A stretch of DNA of 49,405 bases. Origin: UBA5336 sp964506685 (GTDB lineage: Bacteria > Pseudomonadota > Alphaproteobacteria > Caulobacterales > Hyphomonadaceae). Shown piece after piece: positions 8,476 through 16,760 of the stretch. Below the pieces are notes generated by a model that had not been told where the DNA came from, made no database searches, and worked only from the letters and a program-made list of their open reading frames with translations. Made by a program: the position numbers and the translations under genes. The first letter of the stretch is position 1. Each line of letters begins with the position of its first letter. The stretch is taken from contig CAZDMQ010000016.1 of assembly GCA_964506685.1 (NCBI GenBank), forward strand, positions 1-49,405. The letters are read 5' to 3'.

Positions 8476-9491
8476 GCCGGCGCCTCCATGACCTGTTTCA
8501 GCGCCCGGCCGACCCGCGCCTGGCCCGGAAAATAGCTCCATTCATGGGCATGGGGATAAGGCGTGTCCCAGCCGGTCACCCGCAGGACCGGCGCCTCGAG
8601 GGCGTAGAAGCAGTCTTCCTGGATCTGGGCGATGATCTCGGCGCCGAAGCCCGATGTGCGCGGCGCCTCGTGCAGGACGATGCAGCGGCCGGTCTTGCGG
8701 ACGGACCGGGCGACGGTTTCCATGTCGTAGGGGATGAGGGTGCGCAGGTCGATGACCTCGGCATCGATGCCGTTGGCCTCGGCTGCGGCAAGCGCGACGT
8801 GGACCATGGTGCCATAGGCGATGACGGTGCAGTCGCTGCCCGGCCGGACGACCTCGGCGACGCCGAGCGGGACGGTGTAATGGCCCTCAGGCACCTCGCC
8901 GCGGGGATGCTGGCTCCAGCCGGCCTGCGGCTTGTCGGGATCGCCGTCAAAGGGACCGTTATAGAGCCGCTTCGGCTCGAAGAAGATCACCGGGTCGTCG
9001 CTCTCTATGGCCGAGATGAGCAGGCCCTTGGCGTCGTGGGGACTGGACGGCATGGCGACGACGAGGCCGGGGATGTGGGTGAAGAAGGCCTCGGGGCTCA
9101 TGGAATGGGTCTGGCCGCCATAGATGCCGCCGCCGCAAGGGGTGCGGATCACCACGGGCGCTGTGTACTGGCCGGCCGAGCGGTAGCGGATGCGGCTGAG
9201 CTCTGACAGGATCTGGTCGAAGCCGGGGAAGATGTAGTCGGCGAACTGGATCTCGGCGACCGGGCGCATGCCGTTGACGGCCATGCCCATGGCCATGGCG
9301 ACAATGGCCCCCTCATTGATCGGCGCATCGAACACGCGGGTCTCGCCATACTTGTCCTGAAGCCCCTTCGTGACCCCGAACACACCGCCGAAATAGCCGA
9401 CATCCTCACCGAAGGCGAGCACGGCGGGATCGGTTTCAAGTTTCACGTCAAGCGCATTGTTGAGCGCCTGGATCATGGTCATTGCAGCCAT
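8472..9491 (-). CDS. bkdA2: Branched-chain 2-oxo-acid dehydrogenase E1 beta subunit
   Basis: A 339-residue transketolase-like subunit that pairs with E1alpha in the thiamine-diphosphate-dependent decarboxylation of the keto acids from valine, leucine and isoleucine. Typical features are the early FGEDVGYFGGVFGVTKGL block, the DAPINEGAIVAMAMGMA segment with the ThDP-activating glutamate, and the C-terminal transketolase domain (LIPYDMETVARSVRKTGR). The HSMSPEAFFTHIPGL region is characteristic of the branched-chain rather than the pyruvate enzyme. ATG start at 9489-9491. Its stop overlaps the E2 start (ATGA). The 129-nt spacer to E1alpha contains no gene. Confidence 0.93.
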   Translation of the reverse strand: MAAMTMIQALNNALDVKLETDPAVLAFGEDVGYFGGVFGVTKGLQDKYGETRVFDAPINEGAIVAMAMGMAVNGMRPVAEIQFADYIFPGFDQILSELSRIRYRSAGQYTAPVVIRTPCGGGIYGGQTHSMSPEAFFTHIPGLVVAMPSSPHDAKGLLISAIESDDPVIFFEPKRLYNGPFDGDPDKPQAGWSQHPRGEVPEGHYTVPLGVAEVVRPGSDCTVIAYGTMVHVALAAAEANGIDAEVIDLRTLIPYDMETVARSVRKTGRCIVLHEAPRTSGFGAEIIAQIQEDCFYALEAPVLRVTGWDTPYPHAHEWSYFPGQARVGRALKQVMEAPA

Positions 9492-9620
9492 CGGATCAGC
9501 CCTGCGGGGGAAGGAAGGCCCCCGCCCCGTGCGCCGCCCGGCATGTCGAGGGAGGGTGCGACACCGGGCTGCGCCTCGGGGCCGGGGGCCAGGGGGGAAG
9601 CGCCAAGGGAGAGGGGCCGT

Positions 9621-10874
9621 TCAAACGCCAAGGGCCTGGCGCTGGCGCCGGAGGTGCCAGGGCTGGTCGGCATAGACACCTTCGAACATGGTCGGCACGG
9701 GCGCATGGGGGCCCTCTTCCAGCGTGCCGTGGCCGACCGCGGCCTTCCACGCCGCGCTGACCGTGTCCTTGTACTCAGCGGCGAGGGCCGCGTGCTGGTC
9801 CTCGGTCCATTCGCCGAGCCCGATGAGGTGGGCCTTGAGACGTTCGACCGGATCGCCGAGCGGCCAGGCCTTCCACTCATCCTTCGGCCGGTATTTCGAC
9901 GGGTCGTCGGAGGTGGAATGCGCCTCGCCACGATAGGTGTAGAGCTCGATCAGCGTCGCCCCCCCGCCATTGCGGGCGCGTTCGGCGGCCCATTGCGTGG
10001 CAGCATAGACGGCCAGGAAGTCATTACCATCGACGCGCAGGCCGGGAATGCCGTAGCCGATCGCCTTGGAGGCAAAGGTCTCGGCCTTGCCGCCGGAAAT
10101 CGAGCTGTGCATCGAAATGGCCCACTGATTGTTGACCACATTCAGGATCACCGGGGCATTATAGGTCGAGGCCAGCGTCAGGGCGCCATGGAAGTCGCCC
10201 TCGGCCGTGGTGCCGTCGCCGATCCAGGAGGCGGCGATCGCGCTCTCGCCCTTCAGTGCCGAGGCCATGGACCAGCCGACCGCCTGGGGAAACTGGGTGC
10301 CGAGATTGCCCGAGACCGAAAACCAGTTGAGCGCCTTGTTGGCATAGTGGACCGGCAGCTGGCGGCCGAGGAGATTGTCGCGGGCATTGCCGATGCAATG
10401 GCACATCATCTCGGTGAGGATGGTCTGCGCGTCCGGCTCCACCGCTTTCCAGCGGGAAATGTAGGCGGCCTGCTGGCGATAGGACGGGAACAGCATGTCG
10501 GCGAAGTCGAGCGCCATGGCGCCGGCGGTGGCGACCGCCTCCTCGCCGAGGCACTTCATGTAGAAGCTGAGCCGCCGGGTGCGCTGCATCTTCAGCATGC
10601 GCTCGTCATAGGCGCGGGTCAGCAGCATGGTGGCAAGGCCGGCGCGGAGGGTCTCGGGATCGAGGCCGGGGTTCCATGCGCCGACCGCCCGGCCCTCATC
10701 GTCGAGGACGCGGATCAGGCCGAAGGGCAGCTCGCGCAGCGTCTTCGCATCGGCAAGCACGTGCGGGCGGTCCAGTGCCCCGGCCGGAGGCACCTCAATA
10801 TGGCTGAAATCCGGCGCATCGCCCGGGCGGGCGTCGGGATGGGGCATGTCGATGGGTTTCACAGGATCGGCCAT
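9621..10874 (-). CDS. bkdA1: Branched-chain 2-oxo-acid dehydrogenase E1 alpha subunit
   Basis: A 417-residue subunit that binds thiamine diphosphate. The ThDP motif starts at SWIGDGTTAEGDFHGAL and ends at NVVNNQWAIS. The phosphorylation-loop region (YRGEAHSTSDDPSKYR) matches branched-chain E1alpha. The YMKCLGEEA and FPSYRQQAAY segments are also family-typical. The start at 10872-10874 (MADPVKPIDM) has a strong Shine-Dalgarno (GAGGAG) upstream; the frame is open further but lacks such support. It is the first gene of the bkd cluster, and an inverted repeat 72-94 bp upstream is a candidate operator. Confidence 0.93.
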   Translation of the reverse strand: MADPVKPIDMPHPDARPGDAPDFSHIEVPPAGALDRPHVLADAKTLRELPFGLIRVLDDEGRAVGAWNPGLDPETLRAGLATMLLTRAYDERMLKMQRTRRLSFYMKCLGEEAVATAGAMALDFADMLFPSYRQQAAYISRWKAVEPDAQTILTEMMCHCIGNARDNLLGRQLPVHYANKALNWFSVSGNLGTQFPQAVGWSMASALKGESAIAASWIGDGTTAEGDFHGALTLASTYNAPVILNVVNNQWAISMHSSISGGKAETFASKAIGYGIPGLRVDGNDFLAVYAATQWAAERARNGGGATLIELYTYRGEAHSTSDDPSKYRPKDEWKAWPLGDPVERLKAHLIGLGEWTEDQHAALAAEYKDTVSAAWKAAVGHGTLEEGPHAPVPTMFEGVYADQPWHLRRQRQALGV

Positions 10875-10945
10875 GGGTCTCCTCATGAGCGGCTGCGCGG
10901 CGAATGCGCGCGCTCTTCTTATGCCCAATTTATCGCACGAATCCC

Positions 10946-10968
10946 TCGAGTGTTTCAAGATCACTCGA
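10946..10968. promoter_or_regulatory. Inverted repeat in the bkd promoter region
   Basis: Perfect 7-bp arms TCGAGTG (10946-10952) and CACTCGA (10962-10968) are separated by 9 bp, in an AT-rich stretch (about 10920-11030) upstream of the E1alpha start. The position fits an operator for a dimeric regulator. Bkd clusters are often controlled by Lrp-type (BkdR) or TetR/MerR-type regulators, but no regulator gene lies beside it. Confidence 0.45.
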
Positions 10969-11097
10969 TATTTTGGTTATTATTACCTCGAAAGCCTGAT
11001 TGATTAGCATTAATATTCTATGGCCATACCCAGGTCGGTCACCTCCCGCATGACCATCCCACTCAAGTGCGGCCCGTGGGAATAATTCTCCCGACGC

Positions 11098-11826
11098 TCA
11101 GGCAGGCGGGGCCATGGCAAAGCGCGTCCCGGCGATTGAGAAGCCGTTTTCGTCGACGGCCAGGCCATGCCGGCGGGCCCGCTCCAGCACGGCGGCAGGG
11201 TCCGGCATGGCCGCCCCGAACGCGGTCAGCCGGTCGGCCGGGCCGGTCACGATGCGGATCTCACCGCCGTCGAGCGGCAGGGTCACCCCGTCCCCGTCCG
11301 GCTGCGGGGCCAGCCCGAGCACCTCGCCCCAGCGCGCGGCCAGCCGGTCGGGATCGGGGCTTTCGAGCGCCGCGCCGGTGAAGGCGCCGGGCACGGCATT
11401 GCGCTGCCAGTCCGGCCCGCCCCAGCGCCAGGCCCCGGCAGGGACCGGCTGGTCGACGGAGACGATGGCACCGCCGAGATCGGCGGGGTGAAGATGGGTG
11501 GCGGCGATGTCGGCGAGGTCGATCTCCCAGATTCGCCGGACCCCGAGCGCATCGGCGCGCTGGCGCAGGGCAGCAAGGTCAGAGGTCTCGAAAATCGCCA
11601 TGTAGCCCCCTTCTCCGCCGCGATCGAGGAAGCGGCGAGCCGGCGCGTCGGCGGTCGTGGGAACAACAATCTCGAGGAACTGGTCGCCCAGGGCGAAGAC
11701 GGCATTGACGAGGCCGAAGGCGGCGACGCCCGGGTCGGGGAAGGGCGTGCCGAGGCCGAGCACGGCTTTCAGCGTGTCGGCGGTGTCGAGGCTCTCGGCG
11801 GCGATGACGAGCTGGCGCAGGCGCAT
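11098..11826 (-). CDS. VOC-superfamily (glyoxalase-like) protein
   Basis: A 242-residue protein with two vicinal-oxygen-chelate-like halves. It opens MRLRQLVIAAESLDTADTLK, followed by LGDQFLEIVVPT; the second half carries GAALESPDPDRLAARWGEVLGL. This resembles the glyoxalase-like domain proteins of PF13468. The metal ligands are not obvious, so enzyme activity is uncertain. The start at 11824-11826 is set by GGAGGA upstream; the frame is open further upstream without support. It is oriented like bkd but separated from it by a 223-nt promoter-like gap. Confidence 0.75.
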   Translation of the reverse strand: MRLRQLVIAAESLDTADTLKAVLGLGTPFPDPGVAAFGLVNAVFALGDQFLEIVVPTTADAPARRFLDRGGEGGYMAIFETSDLAALRQRADALGVRRIWEIDLADIAATHLHPADLGGAIVSVDQPVPAGAWRWGGPDWQRNAVPGAFTGAALESPDPDRLAARWGEVLGLAPQPDGDGVTLPLDGGEIRIVTGPADRLTAFGAAMPDPAAVLERARRHGLAVDENGFSIAGTRFAMAPPA

Positions 11827-11991
11827 GGGGGGTCCTCCGGTCTGGTCTGATTGCGCAGGAGGGTTGCGCCTGACGGGTCCGGGATCAAGGAGAGAATGCG
11901 CCGGCACCAGCAGTCGTGCCCGGCCCGCGCAACGGCGCGTCCGGCAGGGTCCCACAAGCGGCACAGGCCTGCATGGCCGGCGCTTTGGGGG

Positions 11992-12396
11992 TCAGGGGCT
12001 CGGCCTGTGGCCTGCCATTGAACCGGCCTGTTCCCAGACCTGTTCCGAGACCTGTTCCGAGACCTGTTCCGGACCGGTTACCCGGCGCGCCAGGACGGCA
12101 GAGGGAGCGCGCCCGATCACTCCCATGCCGCCGGCCGCTTGTCCCGAAATCGCCACTGCCACCCGCGCGCCGCCCCGCGCAAGATGCCTGCAATCCCCCA
12201 GCGTCACCACCCCGATACCCTGCCCCATCGGCCCACGCCCGCCGCCCAGAGGCGCGGGCCGATCAGGTTCGCCCCCTGAACCGCAACCCATGCCGTCGGG
12301 CGCACGCCTTGCCGCCGGCAAGGTAGAGACGACCCGGCGCACAAGGCCGAACAGGGACACAAGGAAACACCGCAGCAGGTTCATGGCGCAGACCAT
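11992..12396 (-). CDS. Doubtful small ORF spanning a tandem repeat
   Basis: A 134-codon frame begins MVCAMNLLRCFLVSLFGLVR, which could be a signal or membrane segment, and ends with EQVS repeats produced by the 12-bp tandem repeat. No Shine-Dalgarno precedes either ATG. Competing frames on both strands are also open, so this may be non-coding. It is included because the roughly 680-base stretch 11827-12509 otherwise holds no gene. Confidence 0.2.
   Translation of the reverse strand: MVCAMNLLRCFLVSLFGLVRRVVSTLPAARRAPDGMGCGSGGEPDRPAPLGGGRGPMGQGIGVVTLGDCRHLARGGARVAVAISGQAAGGMGVIGRAPSAVLARRVTGPEQVSEQVSEQVWEQAGSMAGHRPSP
12027..12074. repeat. Tandem repeat, four 12-bp units
   Basis: Four consecutive units of CCTGTTCCGAGA or a one- to three-base variant run from 12027 to 12074. 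The unit length is a multiple of three, so it keeps any overlapping frame open; the minus frame reads as repeated EQVS. The copies are nearly identical, suggesting recent expansion by slippage. Confidence 0.85.
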
Positions 12397-12397
12397 A

Positions 12398-12416
12398 CCA
12401 CCGCGCGGCGCGGTGG
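12398..12416. other. Short perfect hairpin
   Basis: CCACCGCG and CGCGGTGG form an 8-bp perfect stem with a 3-nt loop. It lies about 94 nt beyond the stop of the small membrane protein gene at 12510. There is no T-tract. It might be a transcript 3' end or a protein-binding site; nothing in the sequence decides. Confidence 0.35.
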
Positions 12417-12509
12417 GGATCGGCGCTCTGGAGTTTCGTTTCTTGTATTGAATTGTCGTGATTTATTCCGGACGCCCCGTGGGAGAAGCGGACAAGACCG
12501 GCACCGTCC

Positions 12510-12722
12510 CTATCCGTTCAGGCCCTGAAGGTGCGCGTAGACGGCCGCGCCGGCGACGAGGAAGGGGGGCACCGTGTAGCGCCAGACATGGCGGGGCGCC
12601 CAGTAGCGGCCGGCGGGCAGCTGGCGGAAAGCCCAGCTCCAGCGCAGGCAACGGGCAAGCAGCGAGGCGGCGCCGATGAACAGCGCGAACAGGCCAAACC
12701 AGAGGGGAACGTCCTGGTACAT
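12510..12722 (-). CDS. Small two-helix membrane protein
   Basis: A 70-residue protein, MYQDVPLWFGLFALFIGAAS..., with two hydrophobic segments (PLWFGLFALFIGAASLLA and VPPFLVAGAAVYAHL) joined by a basic, tryptophan-rich loop. The frame is open further upstream, but the membrane segment and start codon at 12720-12722 favour this start; only a weak GGGA lies upstream. No family was recognised. It follows the VOC gene on the same strand after about 96 nt and may be the tail of the met operon. Confidence 0.45.
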   Translation of the reverse strand: MYQDVPLWFGLFALFIGAASLLARCLRWSWAFRQLPAGRYWAPRHVWRYTVPPFLVAGAAVYAHLQGLNG

Positions 12723-12818
12723 GGGCGCCCGTCCCGCTGCAGGTGTGAATGGCGAACGGTCGCAGCACGGGCGGAAGGCCTGAAGTTCGCGTGGAGCGAA
12801 CCGGGCAGATTGCACCGA

Positions 12819-13202
12819 TCAGGCTTTCGGTTCGATGAGGTCCCAGCGGTTGCCCCAGGGATCGGCAAAGACGGCCACGGTGCCGTAGGGCTCGTGGCGG
12901 GGGGCTTCGAGGAACCGGACACCGGCTGCGATCATGCGGGCATGGGCGGCGGCGAAGTCATCGGTGTTGAGGAAGAAGCCGACGCGACCGCCGGTCTGGT
13001 TGCCAAGGGCAGCGCGTTCGGTCTCGTTCTTGGGCAGGGCGAGTAGAAGGGCTGTCGACTCCCCGGGCGGGGCGACACGGACCCATCGCCTGGTACCGGA
13101 GATCGGGGTGTCCTCCAGCAGGTCAAAGCCGAGCACGCCGGTAAAGAATGCGAGGCCGTCCTCGTAGGTCGGCACCAGGACGGTGATCAGGGCGAGTTGC
13201 AT
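12819..13202 (-). CDS. VOC family (glyoxalase/dioxygenase-fold) protein
   Basis: A 127-residue single VOC module. It opens MQLALITVLVPTYEDGLAFF, with the typical ...FYTxVLGF-like FFTGVLGFDLLEDT, and closes with VAVFADPWGNRWDLIEP. The late glutamate of the metal site (DLIEP) is present. The substrate is unknown; members include lyases, dioxygenases and resistance proteins. It starts 41 nt after the metH C-half stop and is probably co-transcribed with it. Confidence 0.82.
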   Translation of the reverse strand: MQLALITVLVPTYEDGLAFFTGVLGFDLLEDTPISGTRRWVRVAPPGESTALLLALPKNETERAALGNQTGGRVGFFLNTDDFAAAHARMIAAGVRFLEAPRHEPYGTVAVFADPWGNRWDLIEPKA

Positions 13203-13243
13203 GGTGAGTCGTGGATGTTGCTGCGCGCCAGGCCCCCGCCCGC

Positions 13244-15883
13244 CTACTCCGCCGCCACGGCGACAAACGGGTCGTAGTTGAGGATCGGGGCGAGCCAGCG
13301 TTCGGCGGTGCGCAGGTCCCAGCCCTTGCGGTCGGCATAGTCGGCGACCTGGTCGCGCTCGATGCGGCCGACGGCGAAATAGGCCGCCTCGGGGTGGCTG
13401 AAATAGAGGCCCGAGACCGACGGCGCGGGGTCCATGGCGAAGCTGGTGGTGAGGGAGACGCCGATGCGGGCCTCGGCCTCCAGCAGGCGGAACATGAGCG
13501 CCTTCTCGGTGTGGTCGGGCTGGGCCGGATAGCCCGGCGCAGGTCGGATGCCGCGGTAGGCCTCCTTGATGAGAGCGAGGGTGTCGAGGTCCTCATCCGG
13601 GGCATAGGCCCAGAGCTCGCGGCGGACGCGGGCATGCATCATCTCGGCCATGGCCTCGGCGAAGCGGTCGGCCAGCGCCTTGACCATGATCGCCTGGTAG
13701 TCATCGCCCTTCGCCTCGAACTCCTTCGCCAGGCGGTCGGCCTCGGGCCCGGCGGTGACGCAGAAGGCGCCGACATGGTCACCGCTTTCGCGGATGAAAT
13801 CGGCCAGGGCAAGATTCGGCCGGCCATTGTCCTTCACCATCTGCTGGCGCAGCGTGTGCAGCGTGTCGCCGGTCTCGAGCCGGATATCGTCGCCGACGCG
13901 CCCGGCGCCCCAGAAGCCGATGACGGCCCGGGGCCGGAACCACTGCTCGCCGATCACCCGCTGCAGCATCGCCTGGGTCTCGTTCCACAGATCGGTGGCC
14001 GCCGCGCCGACGACCTCGTCCTCGAGGATCTGGGGATAGCGGCCGGCAAGGTCCCAGCTCGCGAAATAGGGCGTCCAGTCGATATAGCGGGCAAGCTCTG
14101 CGAGGTCGAAATCCTCATAGGTGCGCGGGCCGGTGAAGGTCGGGGCCGGGGTGTGGGCATCGCGGCCGGGATCGAAGGCAGCGGCGCGGGCGGCGGCGAG
14201 GGGCAGGCGCGGCCGGGGCGGGCCGCCCTCGCGCGCCTCGCGCATACGCTGGTAGCGCGCCCTGGTGGTTTCCCAGAGCCGGGCGCGGTCGTCCGTGTTC
14301 ATCATGGCGCTGACGACGCCGACCGCACGGGAGGCATCATTGACGTGCACCACCGGCGCCGCATTGTAGGCCGGCTCGATCTTGACGGCCGTATGGGCCG
14401 GGCTGGTGGTGGCGCCGCCGATCAGCAGGGGCAGATCGAGCCCGCGCCGCTGCATCTCGCTGGCCATGAACACCATCTCGTCGAGGCTCGGCGTGATGAG
14501 GCCCGACAGGCCGATCATGTCGACGTCGTGTTTCTCAGCCTCGGCGAGGATCGTTTCGGCCGGGACCATGACGCCGAGATCGATGATGTCATAGCCATTG
14601 CAGGCCAGCACCACGCCGACAATGTTCTTGCCGATATCGTGGACATCGCCCTTGACCGTGGCGAGCAGAACCTTGCCGTTCGACTTGCCGACCAGGCCCA
14701 TCTCCTCCTTTTCCTTCTCCATGTAGGGCTCGAGATGGGCGACGGCGGCCTTCATCACCCGCGCCGATTTCACCACCTGGGGCAGGAACATCTTGCCCGC
14801 GCCGAACAGGTCGCCGACGATGTTCATGCCGTCCATCAACGGCCCCTCGATGACGTGCAGCGGCCGGTCATGGGCGAGGCGCGCCTCTTCGGTGTCCTCG
14901 GTGATATGGTCGAGAATGCCGTTGATCAGGGCGTGTTCCAGGCGCTTGGCAACCGGCGCCTCGCGCCATTTCGTGTCCTTCTCCTTCGTCTTGCCCTTCT
15001 GGCCGCGATAGGTCTCGGCCAGGTCGACGAGGCGCTCGGTGGCGTCGGGCCGGCGATTGAGGATCACGTCCTCGACAGCCTCGCGCAGGGGCGGGTCGAT
15101 CTCGTCATAGATGTCGAGCTGGCCGGCATTGACGATGCCCATGTCCATGCCGGCGGGAATGGCATGGTAGAGGAAGACCGAATGCATGGCCCGGCGCACC
15201 GGCTCGTTGCCGCGGAAGCTGAAGCTGACATTGGAGAGCCCGCCGGAAATGTGGCAGCCGGGGCAGGTGCGGCGGATCTCGCGGGCAGCCTCGATGAAGT
15301 CGACGGCATAATTGTTGTGCTCGTCTATGCCGGTCGCGACGGCGAAGATGTTCGGGTCGAAGATGATGTCCTCGGGGGGGAAGCCGATCTCCTCGGTGAG
15401 GATCCCGTAAGCGCGCTGGCAGATCTCTATCTTGCGTGGGGCGGTGTCGGCCTGCCCCGCCTCGTCGAACGCCATGACGACAACGGCGGCACCATAGGCC
15501 AGGCAGGCGCGGGCCTGCTCGCGGAAACTGTCCTCGCCCTCCTTCATCGAGATGGAATTCACCACCGCCTTGCCCTGCACGCATTGCAGACCGGCCTCGA
15601 TCACCGCCCATTTCGAGCTGTCGACCATGACCGGCACGCGCGCAATGTCGGGCTCGGCGGCGATCAGGTTGAGGAAGGTGGTCATGGCGGCGGCGCCGTC
15701 GAGCATGCCCTCATCCATGTTGACATCGATGATCTGGGCGCCGTTCTCGACCTGCTGGCGGGCGACCTCGACGGCGGCGGTGTAGTCGCCCTCGAGGATC
15801 AGTTTCTTGAACCGGGCCGAGCCGGTGACATTGGTGCGCTCGCCGATATTGACGAAGGTTGCGGTAGCTTGGGTATCAGTCAT
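13244..15883 (-). CDS. metH: Cobalamin-dependent methionine synthase, C-terminal half (folate, B12 and activation domains)
   Basis: An 879-residue protein carrying the last three modules of MetH. Residues about 8-270 form the pterin-binding domain (FVNIGERTNVTGSARFKKLI). Residues 300-395 form the B12 cap. Residues 400-530 are the Rossmann cobalamin domain with D413-x-H415-x-x-G418 (GDVHDIGKN), H415 being the cobalt ligand. The SAM-dependent reactivation domain runs from about 540 to the end (RPAPGYPAQPDHTEK). The homocysteine domain is a separate gene at 16867-17913. Together they transfer the methyl of 5-methyl-THF to homocysteine. Its ATG overlaps the stop of the cyclotransferase-like gene (ATGA). 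Split MetH is known in several alphaproteobacterial groups. Confidence 0.96.
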   Translation of the reverse strand: MTDTQATATFVNIGERTNVTGSARFKKLILEGDYTAAVEVARQQVENGAQIIDVNMDEGMLDGAAAMTTFLNLIAAEPDIARVPVMVDSSKWAVIEAGLQCVQGKAVVNSISMKEGEDSFREQARACLAYGAAVVVMAFDEAGQADTAPRKIEICQRAYGILTEEIGFPPEDIIFDPNIFAVATGIDEHNNYAVDFIEAAREIRRTCPGCHISGGLSNVSFSFRGNEPVRRAMHSVFLYHAIPAGMDMGIVNAGQLDIYDEIDPPLREAVEDVILNRRPDATERLVDLAETYRGQKGKTKEKDTKWREAPVAKRLEHALINGILDHITEDTEEARLAHDRPLHVIEGPLMDGMNIVGDLFGAGKMFLPQVVKSARVMKAAVAHLEPYMEKEKEEMGLVGKSNGKVLLATVKGDVHDIGKNIVGVVLACNGYDIIDLGVMVPAETILAEAEKHDVDMIGLSGLITPSLDEMVFMASEMQRRGLDLPLLIGGATTSPAHTAVKIEPAYNAAPVVHVNDASRAVGVVSAMMNTDDRARLWETTRARYQRMREAREGGPPRPRLPLAAARAAAFDPGRDAHTPAPTFTGPRTYEDFDLAELARYIDWTPYFASWDLAGRYPQILEDEVVGAAATDLWNETQAMLQRVIGEQWFRPRAVIGFWGAGRVGDDIRLETGDTLHTLRQQMVKDNGRPNLALADFIRESGDHVGAFCVTAGPEADRLAKEFEAKGDDYQAIMVKALADRFAEAMAEMMHARVRRELWAYAPDEDLDTLALIKEAYRGIRPAPGYPAQPDHTEKALMFRLLEAEARIGVSLTTSFAMDPAPSVSGLYFSHPEAAYFAVGRIERDQVADYADRKGWDLRTAERWLAPILNYDPFVAVAAE

Positions 15884-16311
15884 TTGCGATTGCGTCCTCG
15901 GTCCAGTGGCCAGTTGCCGTCGGCAATGACGAAACAGGCGCCGGTGGGCTGGTTATAGATGTAGACATGGGCGGTCTCGCCCGTGGGGGTGCCGGCCGCG
16001 TCCAGTAGCGGCCAGCGTTCGCGGCGATAGAGCGAAGCGGCCGGATCGCCAGGGATGACATCCTCGAAATCGTCGAGGGCGGGCACGACCGACACGTCGG
16101 AAATGCGCCAGACCTCGACATGGCAGAGCGTCTCGCCCGGCACAAGGCCGGGAAAGCCGCCGAGATCATGGAGCGTGCCGCGAAGACGGGCCGGGCCCTC
16201 GAAGCGGCCGGCGGCCGCAAGGTCGATATGGTCCGGCATGCCGGCCGCGCCCTGCTTGAGCAGGCCATAGAAGGCGAAGGCATCGCCGGGGGAGACGGGT
16301 GGGAGGGTCAT
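15880..16311 (-). CDS. Gamma-glutamylcyclotransferase-like (AIG2/GGCT fold) protein
   Basis: A 143-residue GGCT-fold protein. The substrate-binding loop FAFYGLLKQG stands where the family has YGSL. The catalytic acid is E83 in ALDDFEDVIPGDP, followed by LYRRERWPL. Family members release 5-oxoproline from gamma-glutamyl compounds, but many AIG2-like proteins have unknown substrates. Its start overlaps the vapC stop (ATGA) and its stop overlaps the metH C-half start (ATGA), so it is locked into the methionine operon. A link to thiol or glutathione metabolism downstream of homocysteine is possible but inferred. Confidence 0.82.
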   Translation of the reverse strand: MTLPPVSPGDAFAFYGLLKQGAAGMPDHIDLAAAGRFEGPARLRGTLHDLGGFPGLVPGETLCHVEVWRISDVSVVPALDDFEDVIPGDPAASLYRRERWPLLDAAGTPTGETAHVYIYNQPTGACFVIADGNWPLDRGRNRK

Positions 16312-16760
16312 GCGCGCAGGGCCCTCGCCAGCCGGTCCGAAGCACCGCCGTCGGGATCGAACGGACTGACGATTTCAACCCCGCCGAACCTGAAACCGTC
16401 CTGCAGGTCTTCGGTTCTCAGCAGGGTGCAGCGCATGCGTTCGCAAGATGCCAGCAGCACGCCGTCCCAGACCGATGCGAGCCCGCGACCGGCCAGCCCA
16501 TTGGCCACGCGGATATCCTCGGCGAGGTCGAGGAAGCTCTGAAACACCTGCAGATGCATGCGCACGAATTCGCTGACCAGGTCGGCTGCCATCTGCAGGC
16601 GCCGCCGGAGCACGTTCAAAAGCTCCCCCAGCACCTGTAGCGGCACGGCTGCATCGTCCCTTGCGACCAACCTCACCATGGGCCTTTCGCAGGTCCTGTT
16701 CTTCCGTGGATCCCGCCGGTCCATGGCGTAGACGATCGTATCGGCATTAACTGCGATCAT
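16308..16760 (-). CDS. vapC: VapC-type PIN-domain ribonuclease toxin
   Basis: A 150-residue PIN-domain protein. The four acidic residues of the metal site are all present: D7 in MIAVNADTIVYAMD, E46 in LQVLGELLNVL, D99 in VWDGVLLA and D118 in TEDLQDGF, followed by the family-typical GVEIVSPFDP. VapC toxins are Mg2+-dependent endoribonucleases; several studied members cut initiator tRNA-fMet. The start at 16758-16760 overlaps the stop of a 26-codon vapB-like ORF (ATGA), and its own stop overlaps the next gene (ATGA). The frame is open upstream of this ATG, but PIN homology begins here. It lies inside the methionine operon, between the two metH genes. Confidence 0.85.
   Translation of the reverse strand: MIAVNADTIVYAMDRRDPRKNRTCERPMVRLVARDDAAVPLQVLGELLNVLRRRLQMAADLVSEFVRMHLQVFQSFLDLAEDIRVANGLAGRGLASVWDGVLLASCERMRCTLLRTEDLQDGFRFGGVEIVSPFDPDGGASDRLARALRA

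Noticed and set aside
12027..12074. CRISPR-like array
   Set aside because: Units are 12 bp and directly adjacent with no spacers.
13211..15958. 915-codon plus-strand frame opposite the metH C-half
   Set aside because: Shadow of a long GC-rich gene; rich in H, G, D and R with no recognisable domain.
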